Shown: positions 22,255 through 33,114, counted from the first letter of the stretch. The stretch: DNA of 64,000 bases from Psococerastis gibbosa (GCA_963971405.1 OZ020490.1:4621897-4685896), one strand, 5' to 3'. The notes: generated by a model not told the origin, from the sequence alone. Numbers and translations are program-made.

Positions 22255-23133
22255 TAGAAAGAACCGGTCCGAGTTTACTCGAACATGCTTTCCAATTTAT
22301 CAAAATTAGTAGATAGAGAAAATGAGTAATTTCATGGTAAATAATTTTCCTATGGTTAAATTTCCGATACCTCGAGGGGGGGGGGGGTTGTCCATCTATC
22401 GTCACTGGAGGTGAGGTAAACTCTAGATAGGTCAGTCCAACACATTACCACACAGCAATAATGGCAGAGCATGCAATGCATTTGAGCGTGAATTTTCTAT
22501 TATTTAAAAAAAAAAAATACATTTTTTCCACAAAACCAAATAGTTTTTTGGGCAAGCAACCTGTCCGGTTTCGTTACTCAATTAAACACCTAAAAAATGC
22601 CTGAAGGTAGAAATCATGGATAGAAATGTTTCGCAGAAAACTTATGTTTTAGTCTATTTTCATTAAAATGTAGTTATTTTTATTTTTTTACCCCCAGAAG
22701 CAAACTATCAAGGGGCAAGCGACCCCCCCCCCCGCATTTTGTCAACATTAATGACGACTATAATATATGTGAATTTAAAAGAAATCGTTGGAGCCGTTTT
22801 TGAGAAATATTTATTTTATGAGTTTTTTTTTAATTTTTTGAGAATAAAACCCCCTCAAATTGAGTTAGCCCAAAATAAAAAAAAATAGTCCCGAGCCCCG
22901 AGGTATGATTTTTGTGATCCTACATGCCGAATTTCATAATAATCGACCGAGTAGTTTGCCCGGAAATCGATGAACAGACAGACAGTGCGACAGACAGACA
23001 GACAGACATTTCGTAAAAACCACTTTTTTTGGTTCCTGGGACCTCAAAACGTGTAATTCCGTTGAAATCTCGGAATCTAAAATTTGGACCGTCACAAAGC
23101 TTTCCTTATACTACGTATAAATTGGAAAGCAAC
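22255..23133 (+). repeat. Family E, full-length copy
   Basis: Same order as the copy 350 bp upstream, in the same orientation: GAACCGGTCCGAGTTTACTC at the start, the G run, two C runs, the GACAGACAGACA tract and the terminal hairpin. Identity between the two looks high, so they spread recently or by tandem-like gain. Confidence 0.85.
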
Positions 23134-23724
23134 AATAGGAGGGGGAAAACCTTACAGATGCACAATATCAAAGAACGGTGCGAGTGAACCCACACATGGC
23201 CGTAGCCAGGGTTTATTTTTTATTTTTAAAGAAATAATCACAGCTACCGTAGCAAAGGAAAGGTGTAACCAGAGGGACACAATCAGAAACCTCAGGTTAC
23301 AATAGGAGGCAAACGGGGTTACAATGAGCCAAATGCTGAAGTCAGGGCTACGTATCAAAAACTGGGTATGGTATTTGTGATTATAGGTTTTTTATTTTTT
23401 ATATGTATATGTAGTTTGGACGGTGCCGAACACATACTGTATCTATTCTGTAATAGTAATATTGTATTCCACTGTGTGTCTAATATTTCATTCATTCAAA
23501 TAACATCATATCGATATCAATCAATAAAAGGTGAGTGAATATTCGATCAGATGAAAGTGTGCTTATTGTCGATTACAATCTTATAACTAGCAGACTACAG
23601 TAGGCTGAAAATGTTAGTCCAATACCTAAAACGATAGGTAGGCTAATGCATTGTAACGTACAATGCGTGACCTTGAGTGACCAATGTGAGAACATCCAAC
23701 TGATAAGAACCTTACCATAACATT
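23134..23724. other. No gene seen; probable LINE tail at 23395-23500
   Basis: TGTATTCCACTGTGTGTCTA followed by ATTTCATTCATTCAAATAA resembles the 3' end of the LINE piece at 33.5 kb (TGTACTGTGTGTTTCAATAT..ATTCATTCATTCAA). The rest is unrecognised. Confidence 0.4.
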
Positions 23725-24245
23725 AGCAAATTCACATCCTATTATAAAAGCTCGTAAGACTGGACGCAAAAAGGATGTAACCAACAAATTCACAAGAAAA
23801 TATCGAGATACAGTATTCACATCTTATTACGAGACTCGTATAAAAGCTCGTAAGACAGGACGCACAAGGATGTAACCAACAAATTCACAATGAAATATCG
23901 AGATGTATCTCTGCGTACAGCTTTAACATTTCATTGTAACAGCTTGTAAGACTGGGCGCAACAAGGATGTAACAAACAAATTTTCAAAGAAATATCGGGA
24001 TACAGTATTCACATCTTATTATGAGACTCGTATAAAAGCTCGTAAGACTGGACGCACAAGGATGTAACCAACAAATTCACAATGAAATATCGAGATGTAT
24101 CTCTGTATACAGTTTTCACATTTCATTGTAACAGCTCGTAAGACTGGGAGCAACAAGGATGCAACAAATAAATTTCCAAAGAAATATCGAGATACAGTAT
24201 TCACATCTTATTATAAAGCTCGTAACCAGCAAATTCACAATGAAA
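23725..24245. repeat. Minisatellite, ~95-bp unit with ~190-bp higher order
   Basis: CTCGTAAGACTGG recurs near 23754, 23848, 23945, 24038 and 24137. Spacings alternate around 94-99 bp, and alternate units are more alike (23848 to 24038 is 190 bp; 23945 to 24137 is 192 bp). Units contain AACAAATTCACAATGAAATA and CGAGATAC.GTATTCACATC. Confidence 0.8.
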
Positions 24246-24344
24246 TATCGAGATTCAGAAACCCTTTTTGTAGCAAGGCTTGTTAATTGTCAGCGGCAAC
24301 CTCTGGTGTAACGAAACGCAGCCTATAGAGATCGTGGGGAGTCA

Positions 24345-24690
24345 ACATAGTGTTGCGGTTGGCCACTAGATGTCTCTAGTTGTCGGGACTCGGGAGACGG
24401 TAGAGTGGATGGCTTAGTATTGCGGTTGGCCGCTAGGTGTCGATAGAGTTGAAGAGGGAATGGCTTAATATTGCGGTTGGCCGCTAGGTGTCTCTAGTTG
24501 TCGGGAGACGGTAGAGGGGACTGCTTAGTGTTGCGGTTGGCCACTAGATGTCTCCAGTTGTCGGGACTCGGGAGACGGTAGAGTGGGTGGCTTAGTATTG
24601 CCGCTAGGTGTCAAGAGAGTTGAAGGGGGAATGGCTTAATATTGCGGTCGGCCACTAGGTGTCTCTAGTTGTCGGGAGAGTTGTAGAGGA
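24345..24690. repeat. Minisatellite, ~60-bp unit, about six units
   Basis: Units follow the pattern TTGCGGTTGGCCRCTAGRTG, then TCTCTAGTTGTCGGGA and GGTAGAGWGGATGGCTTAGT. Spacings vary around 52-67 bp because some units lack the GGACTC insertion. It starts 100 bp after the previous array, but the units are unrelated. Confidence 0.8.
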
Positions 24691-24699
24691 GATGGTTTT

Positions 24700-25448
24700 C
24701 GCACAGAATAAGTTTTTTAAAAAATGTAAGAAATCGTGTTTCTTTACTGTCTTATATAAAATAAAAAAATAAAGTAGATTTAAGAGATTTTCATACCTTC
24801 CTGCAATAGCTTTCTGACAGGTTTAGGCAATATAATGATTATTATTAATATCTAACATGCACAAGGTCAATGGTACCATTATTCATATCATAAATAGGTA
24901 CCTTTTACAATATAAGAAAACACATACTGTACGTAGGCGTTCCTATATCAAACCAAAGCTTATAAAACCCGCTTTGATACTCAAATTTATGAGTCATCCA
25001 TTTCAAACACAACTTCAATGACAAATCCCTTTCTAAAGAGTCTCCAATCCGAGTACAGAAGAAAAACAGCCCATCTCCAATTTCTTTATACAATATAATG
25101 CAGGTAATGGAGTAAATACTAAATCATTACAGCCGACAACCATGACTGGGACAATATACCAAGCAATGAGGCGATGAAAGAATGAATGTGCTCACGTAAG
25201 AGAAGCATGAAAACCACATTCATTCTTTATAATAGTTTTAGCCTTATTTTAAGGAACTTTCCACTGTTTTCGAACCTGCAAATAGTTTAGAGATAAATTG
25301 CCGGAGATTCTGAAAGTGTCGCTAAATGCTGCGTTGGATGATTCCGTGAGGAAGGACTAATGTATATTTGTACAGAAAATGATGACAGTCATTGCGGCTA
25401 TAGTTTCCTAAGCCATCGCTATAACTTGTGGAAACAGAATGATTCACG
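24700..25448. other. No gene seen
   Basis: Low-complexity AT-rich DNA with short open frames only. Nothing recognisable in either strand. Confidence 0.5.
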
Positions 25449-26046
25449 TTGGAAAACCCCCCAAAATTGAGTTAGCCCAAAATTAAATTGTCCCGAGATA
25501 TGATTTTTATGACTCAACATGTGCCAACGGCCTTACCATGTTGAATCCATTAGAGCAGAGCATGTTTCAAATTGCGGCAAACTTGGTAGTGTGCACAGCG
25601 TTGGTAGGGGAACATGGTGGGACATGATAACGCGCTGAGACTATACCAGCCAGTCTACGTGCGTGTCGAGTCCTGGTCACCTCCGAATTAATCGAGTGGC
25701 TTTACCATGTTCCACAAGTGGTTCGGAATCCACTATAATCAAGAGGTCCACCCTGTCAGTCAACTCCCCTTCTCCCCGAGGTGAAGGAGTCTGCCCTTAG
25801 GGTGCCTCAAGTTAACAAACAGACTCACTCCCCCCGCCAGGCGACCTCAGGGTTGCTTAAAGCAGAAATGCTGAGAGCAGTCGCTAGAAACAACATAAAT
25901 CGACATGTTCATCATCCAAATTCACCGAGTACTTTATCCACAAAGCCACTTTTCGGTTCCTGGGACCTCAAAACGTTTAAATCCACGAAACGAAAATTTT
26001 GACCATCTCATAGCTTCCTTATACCGTACTTAGAAATAAAAAAGCA
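25449..26046 (+). repeat. Family E fragment split by a SINE
   Basis: Left piece (AACCCCCCAAAATTGAGTTA, GAGATATGATTTTTATGA) to about 25522 and right piece (CACCGAGTACTTTATCC, GGTTCCTGGGACCTCAAAAC, ATAGCTTCCTTATAC) from 25909. The two pieces align head-to-tail with an uninterrupted family E copy. Confidence 0.75.
25523..25902 (+). repeat. SINE-C, near full length, inside family E
   Basis: Begins GCCAACGGCCTTACCATGTT, passes GCAAACTTGGTAGTGTGCAC, GTGTCGAGTCCTGGTCACCT and GGTTCGGAATCCACTATAAT, and ends in AGAAACAACATAAATCG. ACATGT flanks both sides (25517-25522 and 25903-25908), a 6-bp duplication or a longer one with a mismatch. A second B-box-like stretch (GTTGAATCC) lies near the 5' end. Confidence 0.75.
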
Positions 26047-26593
26047 AAAAAAAAAGGGGGGTTTACGCCGGTGTCTGCTCGTCACATAAGGCAAACCAGA
26101 CCCGAGTTTGCGTTGTGACTGACAAACTTGACAAAGAAGTAGGGCAGACATTGTGGTCCGGAAGTGATTATGACTAAAGTACTCCCCAATTATAATTGGT
26201 CTGCAAACTCAGGTATTCTTCTTGCAGTATTGAGGTTTGTTGAGGAAAATACGTGGGAAATTGGGCGGGTTTCCCGTGTTTTGTTCTATGAATACACGCG
26301 GTTAGCTTATGATTATTGTTTTTATTATTGAGAATTTTCTGACAGAAAGAAAGAATGAAAATTGTTTTTAATTTTCATTTGGACGAATTTTGGCCATTTC
26401 GGACCATTCTTCCAGTTACTTGTCCAAAATTTAGGAGGACGGCTTTATCCACCACTACACCTACTGTGCCGTTTGGTATTAACTTCCTCCTGGGGTAAAA
26501 AATGTAAACAAACCAATTTTGAATAGCACTTTCCATTGTAAAATTATATTGTTTACATGTTTAATACCAGGGTATTATATAGTACTAGTATTA

Positions 26594-26989
26594 TTAAGAG
26601 TGTACCTATACATCCCGTAGGAAATTGGCAGCCCGAAATTTAATACTCTTTATTTTTATTTAATTAACTCAGCAAGTTATTAAAGATTTGACTCATTTGC
26701 CTTGTAGAAGACTCCTTCATGCATCATATAATAAGGTATTTTTAATTTTTGAAATTGTAGTTTTTTATAAACACGATTATAATTAATTATAAACAATAAC
26801 TTTTCGCGCAAAATAGATACTATGAAAAAACTACAATTTTGAAAATTAAAAATACCTTATTATATGATGCATGAAGGAGTCTTCTACAACTTAAATGAGT
26901 CAAATCTTTAATAACTTGCTTAGTTAAATAAATAAAGAGTATTAAATTTCGGGCTGTCAATTTCCTACGGTCTGTATGTACACTCTTAA
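26594..26989. mobile_element. Long-inverted-repeat foldback, family N copy 1
   Basis: TTAAGAGTGTAC at the left is inverse to GTACACTCTTAA at the right. Arms of about 165 bp pair almost throughout (GTAGGAAATTGGCAGCCCGA; ATTAAAGATTTGACTCAT; GAAGACTCCTTCATGCATCA; TATAATAAGGTATTTTTAAT). The central ~60 bp is unpaired. Non-coding. Confidence 0.8.
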
Positions 26990-27205
26990 CCCCAGTAATA
27001 AAATCGCCATCATCGGGCCGCAGGACAAACACAAATTTAACAGTTAGCCCGACATGCTTTTAGAATTTAGGCATTCACGTTGCACTACAGGCGTAGCATG
27101 AGGTACCACGTCAACTGATCCCCAGGGTTAAAAAAGACAACAAAACAATTTTAGAATAGCCCATTGCTTTCTATAAACCACTTTGAAATCTTGAAATCAT
27201 AGGAT

Positions 27206-27582
27206 TGTTATCCTGCCATGGGCAAGTCGAATCCACCAGGACAGAGGCAGCTCAAAACTGCAGCAAACTTGGTAGTGTGCACAGCGTTGGCAGGGGAACA
27301 TGGTGCATGGCACAAGATAACGCGCTGAGACTATACCTGTCAGTCTGCCTGCGTGTCGAGCCCCAGTCACCTCCGAATTAATCGTGTGACTTTACCATGC
27401 CCCCAGGTGGTTCGGAATCCACTATAATCAGGAGGTCCACCCTGTCTTTCCATGAGGTGAAAGAGTCTGCCCTTATGGTGCCTCAAATTAACAAACAGAC
27501 TCACTCCCCTCGCCAGGCTGACAGGGTTGCTTAAAGCAGAAAATGGTGAAAGCAGGCGCTGGAAAACAAACAAAACAACATT
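27206..27582 (+). repeat. SINE-C copy
   Basis: GCCATGGGCAAGTCGAATCC at the start (a good B-box match GTCGAATCC), then CAAACTTGGTAGTGTGCACA, GATAACGCGCTGAGACTATA, TGGTTCGGAATCCACTATAA, ending GGAAAACAAACAAAACAACA. Some internal shortening around 27447. Confidence 0.7.
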
Positions 27583-28069
27583 TTTTTTATCTTCTATATG
27601 TAAGTTGACCATTTAAAGAAAGCCAGGTACCAAAAATACTTAACAAACTCCCACGGCGTGTAATTAAACATGAAGCATTACACACACAAAGACAACAATA
27701 AACAATCATCATCACCATCTAAATGTGTCATCTCGCTCCAATAAAGCCAGCTCCCACACTTAACTTACCTACTCGTGACCGAGACGTCGCAAAAATGACT
27801 TGCGCAATGCCAATTAATTACTATCTTCCCTGAGAAAAACAAAGATGGCGTCGTCCAGCCATCAGTTTCGAAAACTCCCGCCAAAACTTTCTCTGACTGT
27901 TTTATTATGTGTTATGTGGTGCATCGGTGAACTTTGTCTGTTTCCTATAATACTGACATAAGGTATAAACGTGGGAATATTCTAATGCATTACTACGAGA
28001 TTAGTTCTGCTTGGGTTAAATAGCGCAGAAAATATAAACTGCAACCGGTACACAGGAATCTGCCAAGAC
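27583..28069. other. No gene supported
   Basis: One short reading frame begins at 27854 (ATGGCGTCGTCCAGCC, with AAAG before the ATG). It encodes a basic start then a hydrophobic run and stops after 38 codons. Without a donor site or match I do not call it a gene. Confidence 0.3.
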
Positions 28070-28440
28070 CTATAGGCCTACAGGTCGTTTATTATAAAAT
28101 GGACTGCCATCCATTTCCAAACTACCACATTCTTTTTCTACTTCTATATGTCTCTTCCAGCTAAGATTGGCTATCATGGAAATTTGTACTTTGGAGACAG
28201 TATCCGTTCGCCTCAGGACCTCAGCATTAGAGACACGATCTCCCCAGGATATGCGCAGCATTCTTCTGCAAATCCACGGTTCAGTCTGTTCGCCAAAATA
28301 ATTCTTCTTCTTAAAATGCCTCTTCCATCGATGATTAGCAATCATCATGGTAATTCGGGCCTTGAAGACTGCTGCTCTTTAAAGGGAAGTCTTGCTCTTC
28401 CCAAACCACTGCCTAAGGCTTTTCAGCCAGAATGATCCAC
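28070..28440 (-). mobile_element. LINE fragments: C-terminal ORF2 pieces, rearranged
   Basis: The minus strand reads CRRMLRISWGDRVSNAEVLR (typical of the WTDRVTNEEVLRR motif downstream of LINE RT) and, a little upstream, FWLKSLRQWFGKS plus MMIANHRWKR, typical of the final residues of such proteins. The order differs from an intact ORF2, so pieces have been shuffled or two copies abut. Confidence 0.6.
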
Positions 28441-28546
28441 TGCCGGGAGCCAACTCTCCTATCTTCCCTTGGAATATAACATGCAGAATGCAAAACTTTT
28501 CGTTCTTCATCAAATGCTCGAAGTATTTTAGTATCCGTCTCGTATA
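28440..28546 (-). mobile_element. LINE fragment continuing into palindrome
   Basis: The minus strand reads KYFEHLMKNEKFCILHVIFQ then GKIGE, equivalent to the FGHVMR.EKY.LL..I.QGKI motif of LINE C-termini. This is the end nearest the palindrome at 28547. Confidence 0.6.
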
Positions 28547-28743
28547 GTCGACGCAAAATGAGAAAAGTATGGACATGGAATGTTTTGATCCTGTCCAACA
28601 CTGTAAAAATATTCCTTGCACCATTTTGTGTTACCTTGTTGCATTGGATGCAAGGCATAACAAAAATTGTGCAAAGAATATTTTTACAGTGTTCCACAGG
28701 ATCAAAACATTCCATGTCCATGCTTTTCTCATTTTGCGTGGAC
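28547..28743. repeat. 197-bp near-perfect palindrome
   Basis: Starts GTCGACGCAAAATGAGAAAA and ends TTTTCTCATTTTGCGTGGAC. The arms (ATGGACATGGAATGTTTTGA, ACACTGTAAAAATATTC) differ at only about six of the first 78 positions. The centre near 28645 (TTGCATTGGATGCAA) is itself palindromic. Each arm can be read as the LINE C-terminal text KTFHVH.FLIL, so it is an inverted duplication of a LINE piece. Confidence 0.85.
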
Positions 28744-28779
28744 TACAACCGTCAGCAGCAAATCGGTTTTTCTATCTTT

Positions 28780-28862
28780 TTTAAATTTTTAGGCGCGGGA
28801 CTCTTTCCGAGTATTTGCGCCGGTCGGTGTGTATGTGCGGAGGTGTTGACAGGTAGTTTTGG
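28780..28862 (+). repeat. Dispersed repeat L
   Basis: TTTTTAGGCGCGGGACTCTT, GAGTATTTGCGCCGGTCGGT and GAGGTGTTG recur in inverse at 12425-12550. Class unknown. Confidence 0.5.
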
Positions 28863-28929
28863 TTTACAATGGTTCTCTTGTGTTTGTCAACATGACTCCG
28901 GTCTTGATAAGAAAGCTTAACGTTGCAGT

Positions 28930-29560
28930 GACCGGCTCATGCTTGTCCCCAATTAAGCTTGGCAGGATGTGTGGTTTTGCTAATGAAAACCTGATTCTGT
29001 ATCCATTCGTCTGTACACCCACATGGACTGATTCTGTTCCTCATAGCAGAATATTCTTCGATCTTCCCTTGGATTATTACATCCAGAACGCGATACTTTT
29101 CTTTCCTCAGCACCTGGCCGAAGTGTGGGGGCCAATGGTCGGGAACACTGTCACATCGTCGGGTGCAGGTACGTTTTTCCATGTCGACGGCCCTGCCTGT
29201 AGAGGTACAACACAAAAATATTTAACTAATAGGTCCATGAGAGTGTCCCTGGATGACAAATCATACAGATTTGCCATAACCAACCACGTAATCGTTTATT
29301 TGGCAGGACAATAGCTCTGAGTTAAGAGGCCTTCAATTACTTCTTAGATTCGCTATGGAAAGTTTAGTTCTTGCATGCAGTCCAAGTTGGATGAAGATTT
29401 CCCAACTCCAGAGCAGAAATCCGTTGGCTATTGCGGAAAAGTCTTCTTTAATTATCATCTTAGTACGAAAAGTATCGCCTATAATAATTCAAGGGAAGAT
29501 AGAAGAACCGAGGGACCGAGAAGAAAGAAACTATAGTAGCCAGCAGCTCAGCCCTCTCTT
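28930..29560. mobile_element. LINE C-terminal pieces in both orientations
   Basis: On the minus strand 29060-29160 reads HFGQVLRKEKYRVLDVIIQG then KIEE. On the plus strand 29485-29530 reads PIIIQGKIEEPRDREERNYS. Both are the I.QGKIEG.R..GRRR.SWL region of LINE C-termini. The longest open frame on the plus strand here (28859-29314) is antisense to the first piece and is not a gene. Confidence 0.55.
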
Positions 29561-29562
29561 CT

Positions 29563-30072
29563 TCTTCTTCTGGTGAACAACCCTCATGGGTTGGCTTGCA
29601 GCATTTTACTCCGGCTCTTCCACTCCGATCTTTCCTCTGCCAGCCTCTTCAGTTGTCCATACGTAGTACAGTTGAAGTCCCTGAGCAGCTGGTCCAGGTA
29701 CTCATTACGGGGGCGGCCTACCGCGGCACCTCCATACATGTGCCCTTCCAGGATCGTGTGAAGTAGCCCATCATGGTGTCCAATCCAGTTGGCTCTCCTC
29801 TTGGCGATGGATGCCCTCAGTTTTCTTTCTTCCCCTATGCGTTGCAGCACTTCCTCATTGGTTATCCGGTCAGTCCACGTTATTTTTAATATTTTCCGGT
29901 AGCACCACATTTCGAAGGCTTCGATTCGGCTCCACATAGATTCCGCTATAGTCCAAGTTTCGCATCCATACAGCATTGTACTCCACACAAGGGACTGGAG
30001 AAGGGCTTTCCGGGTTTCGAGGGTTATATTTGCAGACTGAAAGATTTTCGTCTTCTCTCTCTTATCACTCAA
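29563..30072 (-). mobile_element. LINE fragment: last ~160 codons of ORF2 and 3' end
   Basis: A 162-codon open frame reads LVWSTMLYGCETWTIAESMW, AFEMWCYRKILKITWTDRIT, NEEVLQRIGEER, the YFGHV-like GHHDGLLHTILEGHM and GRPRNEYLDQLL, ending QANP and stop at 29584. The 3' UTR is very short and ends in a TTCTTCTTCTTCT run on the plus strand (29563-29575), the simple-repeat tail. The 5' end is truncated at about 30072, where a SINE-A begins. The open frame suggests a younger copy than its neighbours. Confidence 0.75.
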
Positions 30073-30198
30073 TTACGAAAGCCCGGCATCACCTACTGCT
30101 ACTTTACATAGGTACCATCCGAAGCATAGCCAGAAAATGTAGCAAGTGAGGGACTCGAACCAACAACCTTTCAGGTGAAAACCACACTACATGTACAG
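30073..30198 (-). repeat. SINE-A, head and middle
   Basis: The minus strand reads TACATGTAGTGTGG, then AAGGTTGTTGGTTCGAGTCC and ACATTTTCTGGC; the 3' domain stops after TTTCGTAATTG. It abuts the LINE fragment. Confidence 0.6.
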
Positions 30199-30504
30199 GT
30201 GCCAGCTGCTGTCTAATTACTGTTTGCCGCGGCGATTGCAGTTTTGCGGTAATAACAATAATAACTTTCTCCCAGCTAATGTGCAACTGCTTCCGCGAGG
30301 TAGGCTACCTGTTACCTTATTATAAAACACCGCACAAACTACAGTTATTAATTATTAATTCCACGTTTGTATATATATGATTACTTCAAAGCAATTCGCA
30401 TTGTTTAATAAAATATTAGCGTGCAAGTTTAAAGCGCGAGAACTTTTAGCGCCTTTCCACAAAGTGTAAAGCCTTATTACATGATTGTTAATTTATAGGT
30501 AGCC

Positions 30505-30662
30505 CAAGGACGGATACAGGGGAGGGGTAGGGGGGGTAGCTGCCCCCCCCCCAAAATTTGGTAAATCTATTGTAAATAGATCTGAACCTATCCTACATGT
30601 TTTTCCTATTTTGACCCACAACTACCCCCCCCCCCCAAAAAAATGGGCTGGATCCGCCCCTG
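30505..30662. mobile_element. 158-bp hAT-like MITE, perfect 8-bp duplication
   Basis: Left end CAAGGACGGATACAGGGG, right end GGATCCGCCCCTG, imperfect inverted repeats. AGGTAGCC is present exactly at 30497-30504 and 30663-30670. C runs of 10 and 13 bases lie near the two ends. A relative lies at 7225-7400. Confidence 0.8.
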
Positions 30663-30744
30663 AGGTAGCCCCTAGTTTGAAATCACACAACTTATGTCCC
30701 ATTATCATTGTATACGAGTATATTTACATATCTTCCTTTCCACT

Positions 30745-30845
30745 TTGTTGGTTCCTGGGCCCTCATAACGAGTAAAACCAGTGAAATCTCGAATTCGAAA
30801 ATTACGAACATCACAAAGCTTTCCTTATACTACCGTAATAAAGTA
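30745..30845 (+). repeat. Family E 3' terminus
   Basis: TTGGTTCCTGGGCCCTCATA, GTGAAATCTCGAATTCGAAA and ATCACAAAGCTTTCCTTATA match the last ~100 bp of family E. Confidence 0.65.
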
Positions 30846-31339
30846 AGAAAGAAAAATAACTTTATTTTTTTTTTATTTTTTTCAGGCGAGCTTTGGGCCG
30901 TTAGGCCCACTCTTACAACTTACCATTTGGACAAAATAATATAAAAATAATAGACCTGCTTACTTCCAAATAATTTAAAAAAAATTTAATGGTGCATAGG
31001 CAGGAGTTACTATAAAAACAATAATAAACAACAAACAAATAAACAATAATAAACAAATAAATAGGAAAGCATTAAAAAATAATAGTATTGTACTGTACAA
31101 ATAGATCTATTATATGTATATATTGTACAGTATATATCTACACTACATAATTATGTACGGTATATCTACACTACTTCAGACAAGGAGAAGGGGACTTTGT
31201 GGACACTATAAAAAGGTGCCTTCGTGTCAAGGAAGGCTCGGGGACGTGGTTATAGATAAGCGGCATATTAGAAAGAAAAATAATGCGGAGAAGAAAGGAA
31301 GAACTGCTGTCAGTAACGAAAATTAGATGCAATAACGGA

Positions 31340-31562
31340 ACATGTAGCGTAGTGGTACGGACTCTGACTGTCACCCGAAAGGTTGTTGGTTCGAGTCCCA
31401 CACTAGCTACATTTTCTGGCCATGCTTCGGAGGGCATGTAAAGCAGGCGGTCCCGGGTTTTCCTAGTTGAGTGTAAGAGAGGGCTTTATAGCCCTAACTC
31501 CGCTAGGTTGGCTTAGTAATAGAAAAAACAAAAAGTCCTTATTTATTTATTTATTTATTTAT
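31340..31562 (+). repeat. SINE-A, full-length reference copy
   Basis: tRNA-like head: TAGCGTAGTGGTACGG (A box) and GGTTGTTGGTTCGAGTCCCA (B box GGTTCGAGTCC). Body: ACATTTTCTGGCCATGCTTC, GGAGGGCATGTAAAGCAGGC; 3' domain GAGTGTAAGAGAGGGCTTTA, CCTAACTCCGCTAGGTTGGC; tail of TTTATTTATT units. It would be made by RNA polymerase III and copied by a LINE. About eleven other full or partial copies lie in the window. Confidence 0.85.
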
Positions 31563-31778
31563 AACAGAAACCTTTTCATTGGTATAATACACACTACTTT
31601 AGACAGGGGAACCTGACGTCCTGACGGACCCTAAAACGGAAGTCCAAGATAAGCCTTCATATTAAGGAAGGGCCGGGCCACTTGAAGGGGAACGGCCTGG
31701 GAATATCCCATTTTAAGGGGTGCTTCCACTACAATTAACAATCCGTTTATATTATCTACAACACAACCAAAACCTTGG

Positions 31779-32145
31779 GCCAACGGCCATGGCAAGGTGA
31801 ATGCACCTGAACAGAGTCCGTTAAAAAATGCAGCGTGTAGAGCGTTAGCAGGGTAACCATGGTGCGACATGATAATGCGTTGAGACTACCAGTCAGTCTA
31901 AGTGCGTGTCTAGTCCGGGTCACCTCCGAATTAATCGTGTGACTTTAATATGAATCCCAAGTAGTTCGGAATCCACTATAATCAGGAGGTCCACCCTGTC
32001 AGTCAACTCCGCTTCTCCCCGAGGTAAAAGAGTCTGATCTTAGGTTGCTTCAAGTTAATAAACAGACTCCCTTCCCCCGCCAGGCTGACAGAGTTGCTTA
32101 AAGCAGAAATGCTGAAAGCAGGCGTTTGAATACAAACAAACAACA
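31779..32145 (+). repeat. SINE-C copy
   Basis: GCCAACGGCCATGGCAAGGT at the start, GATAATGCGTTGAGACTACC, GTGTCTAGTCCGGGTCACCT, TCAGGAGGTCCACCCTGTCA, and a tail of TACAAACAAACAACATCC. Nearly the full family length. Confidence 0.75.
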
Positions 32146-32419
32146 TCCAAGAAAACTTGGTCGCCACAGGCGACGGGTCCCTCGTCCAGTGCGCTCCTAA
32201 TATCAGTTTGCCACTACACAGTCAGTCACACAACTCTCAAAACACATTGCCATGATGATAGAGGAGGCATTTTAAGAAGAAGAAGCCTTGATTATGGAGA
32301 AAGATCTTGATGACGAAGTACAATAGGCTACAACGGTCATGTCCTTAAGCAGAAACATACCCCAAAATAAGAACAACCAAAACCCAGTTATGTACGAGTA
32401 TATGAAGAAGTCAGCCTAA

Positions 32420-32637
32420 GGCGGCTATTCTATCGACGTGGATTTTGAATGTGAATGTGTCATGACGTGGTAGCAGACACAATTAATAAATCTCTGCCAT
32501 ATTTTAAGGAGACTATTATGTAGATACTTAACTTATCTATTATAAATTAAGTTGTAATATGGTAGACTTATAAATGATGTCTGCTACCACGTCATGACAC
32601 ATTCACATTCAAAATCCACGTCGGTGGAATAGCCGCC
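32420..32637. mobile_element. Palindromic Harbinger-like MITE (P1)
   Basis: Inverted arms of about 60 bp: GGCGGCTATTCTATCGACGT, GAATGTGAATGTGTCATGAC, TGACGTGGTAGCAGACA, matched by their inverse up to GGAATAGCCGCC. The paired sequence in the duplicate (near 33673) has no insert, so the ends are confirmed by an empty site. Flanks TAA / ATA suggest a 3-bp target. Confidence 0.75.
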
Positions 32638-33066
32638 ATAGAGCTCGATGAACCTGGTTTAAAATAGTCGATATTTCAAATCCTTCGAATGCCTTGCAAA
32701 CCGGAAAAATTACCCCTCTGTTAAATGCATTAAAAAGACCAAGCACCTGCCATTATGATCAATCTTCGATAGAGGAGTCATTTAATAAAATAAATAAATA
32801 AAAAATAAATAAATTGAAGAAGAAGCCTCCTACAAAAAGACCCAGCACTTAGGAATTTCTAATAACATGCCTCTCAACATACCTCATACCATCTGTATAC
32901 CTAATGCATCTGTACTTATACCTATTACTACTTTAACTTTTTAGTTGTTTTATTGTTATCGACACCTTGCCTCCACGTGCAAAATGGCTGCGCAATGGCA
33001 AGGGACCCAAAGAAGAAAAATTTATTATCTAAATTTATGTAACTGAATTTATTTTGGGAATTACAC

Positions 33067-33114
<48 letters not shown>

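Noticed and set aside
23725-24690. Regularly spaced repeats as a CRISPR array
   Set aside because: The repeats are direct tandem minisatellites with no unique spacers, in a eukaryotic setting.
27854-27970. Short frame MASSSHQFRKLPPKLS.. followed by a hydrophobic run
   Set aside because: Only 38 codons, no match and no splice partner; ATGGCGTC starts also occur in the MITEs here by common descent or chance.
28859-29314. 151-codon open frame on the plus strand
   Set aside because: It is antisense to a LINE C-terminal piece that reads in a known motif on the minus strand.
31340-31420. tRNA-like A and B boxes as a true tRNA gene
   Set aside because: The boxes are followed by the SINE body and tail, repeat many times, and do not fold into a proper cloverleaf with an acceptor stem.
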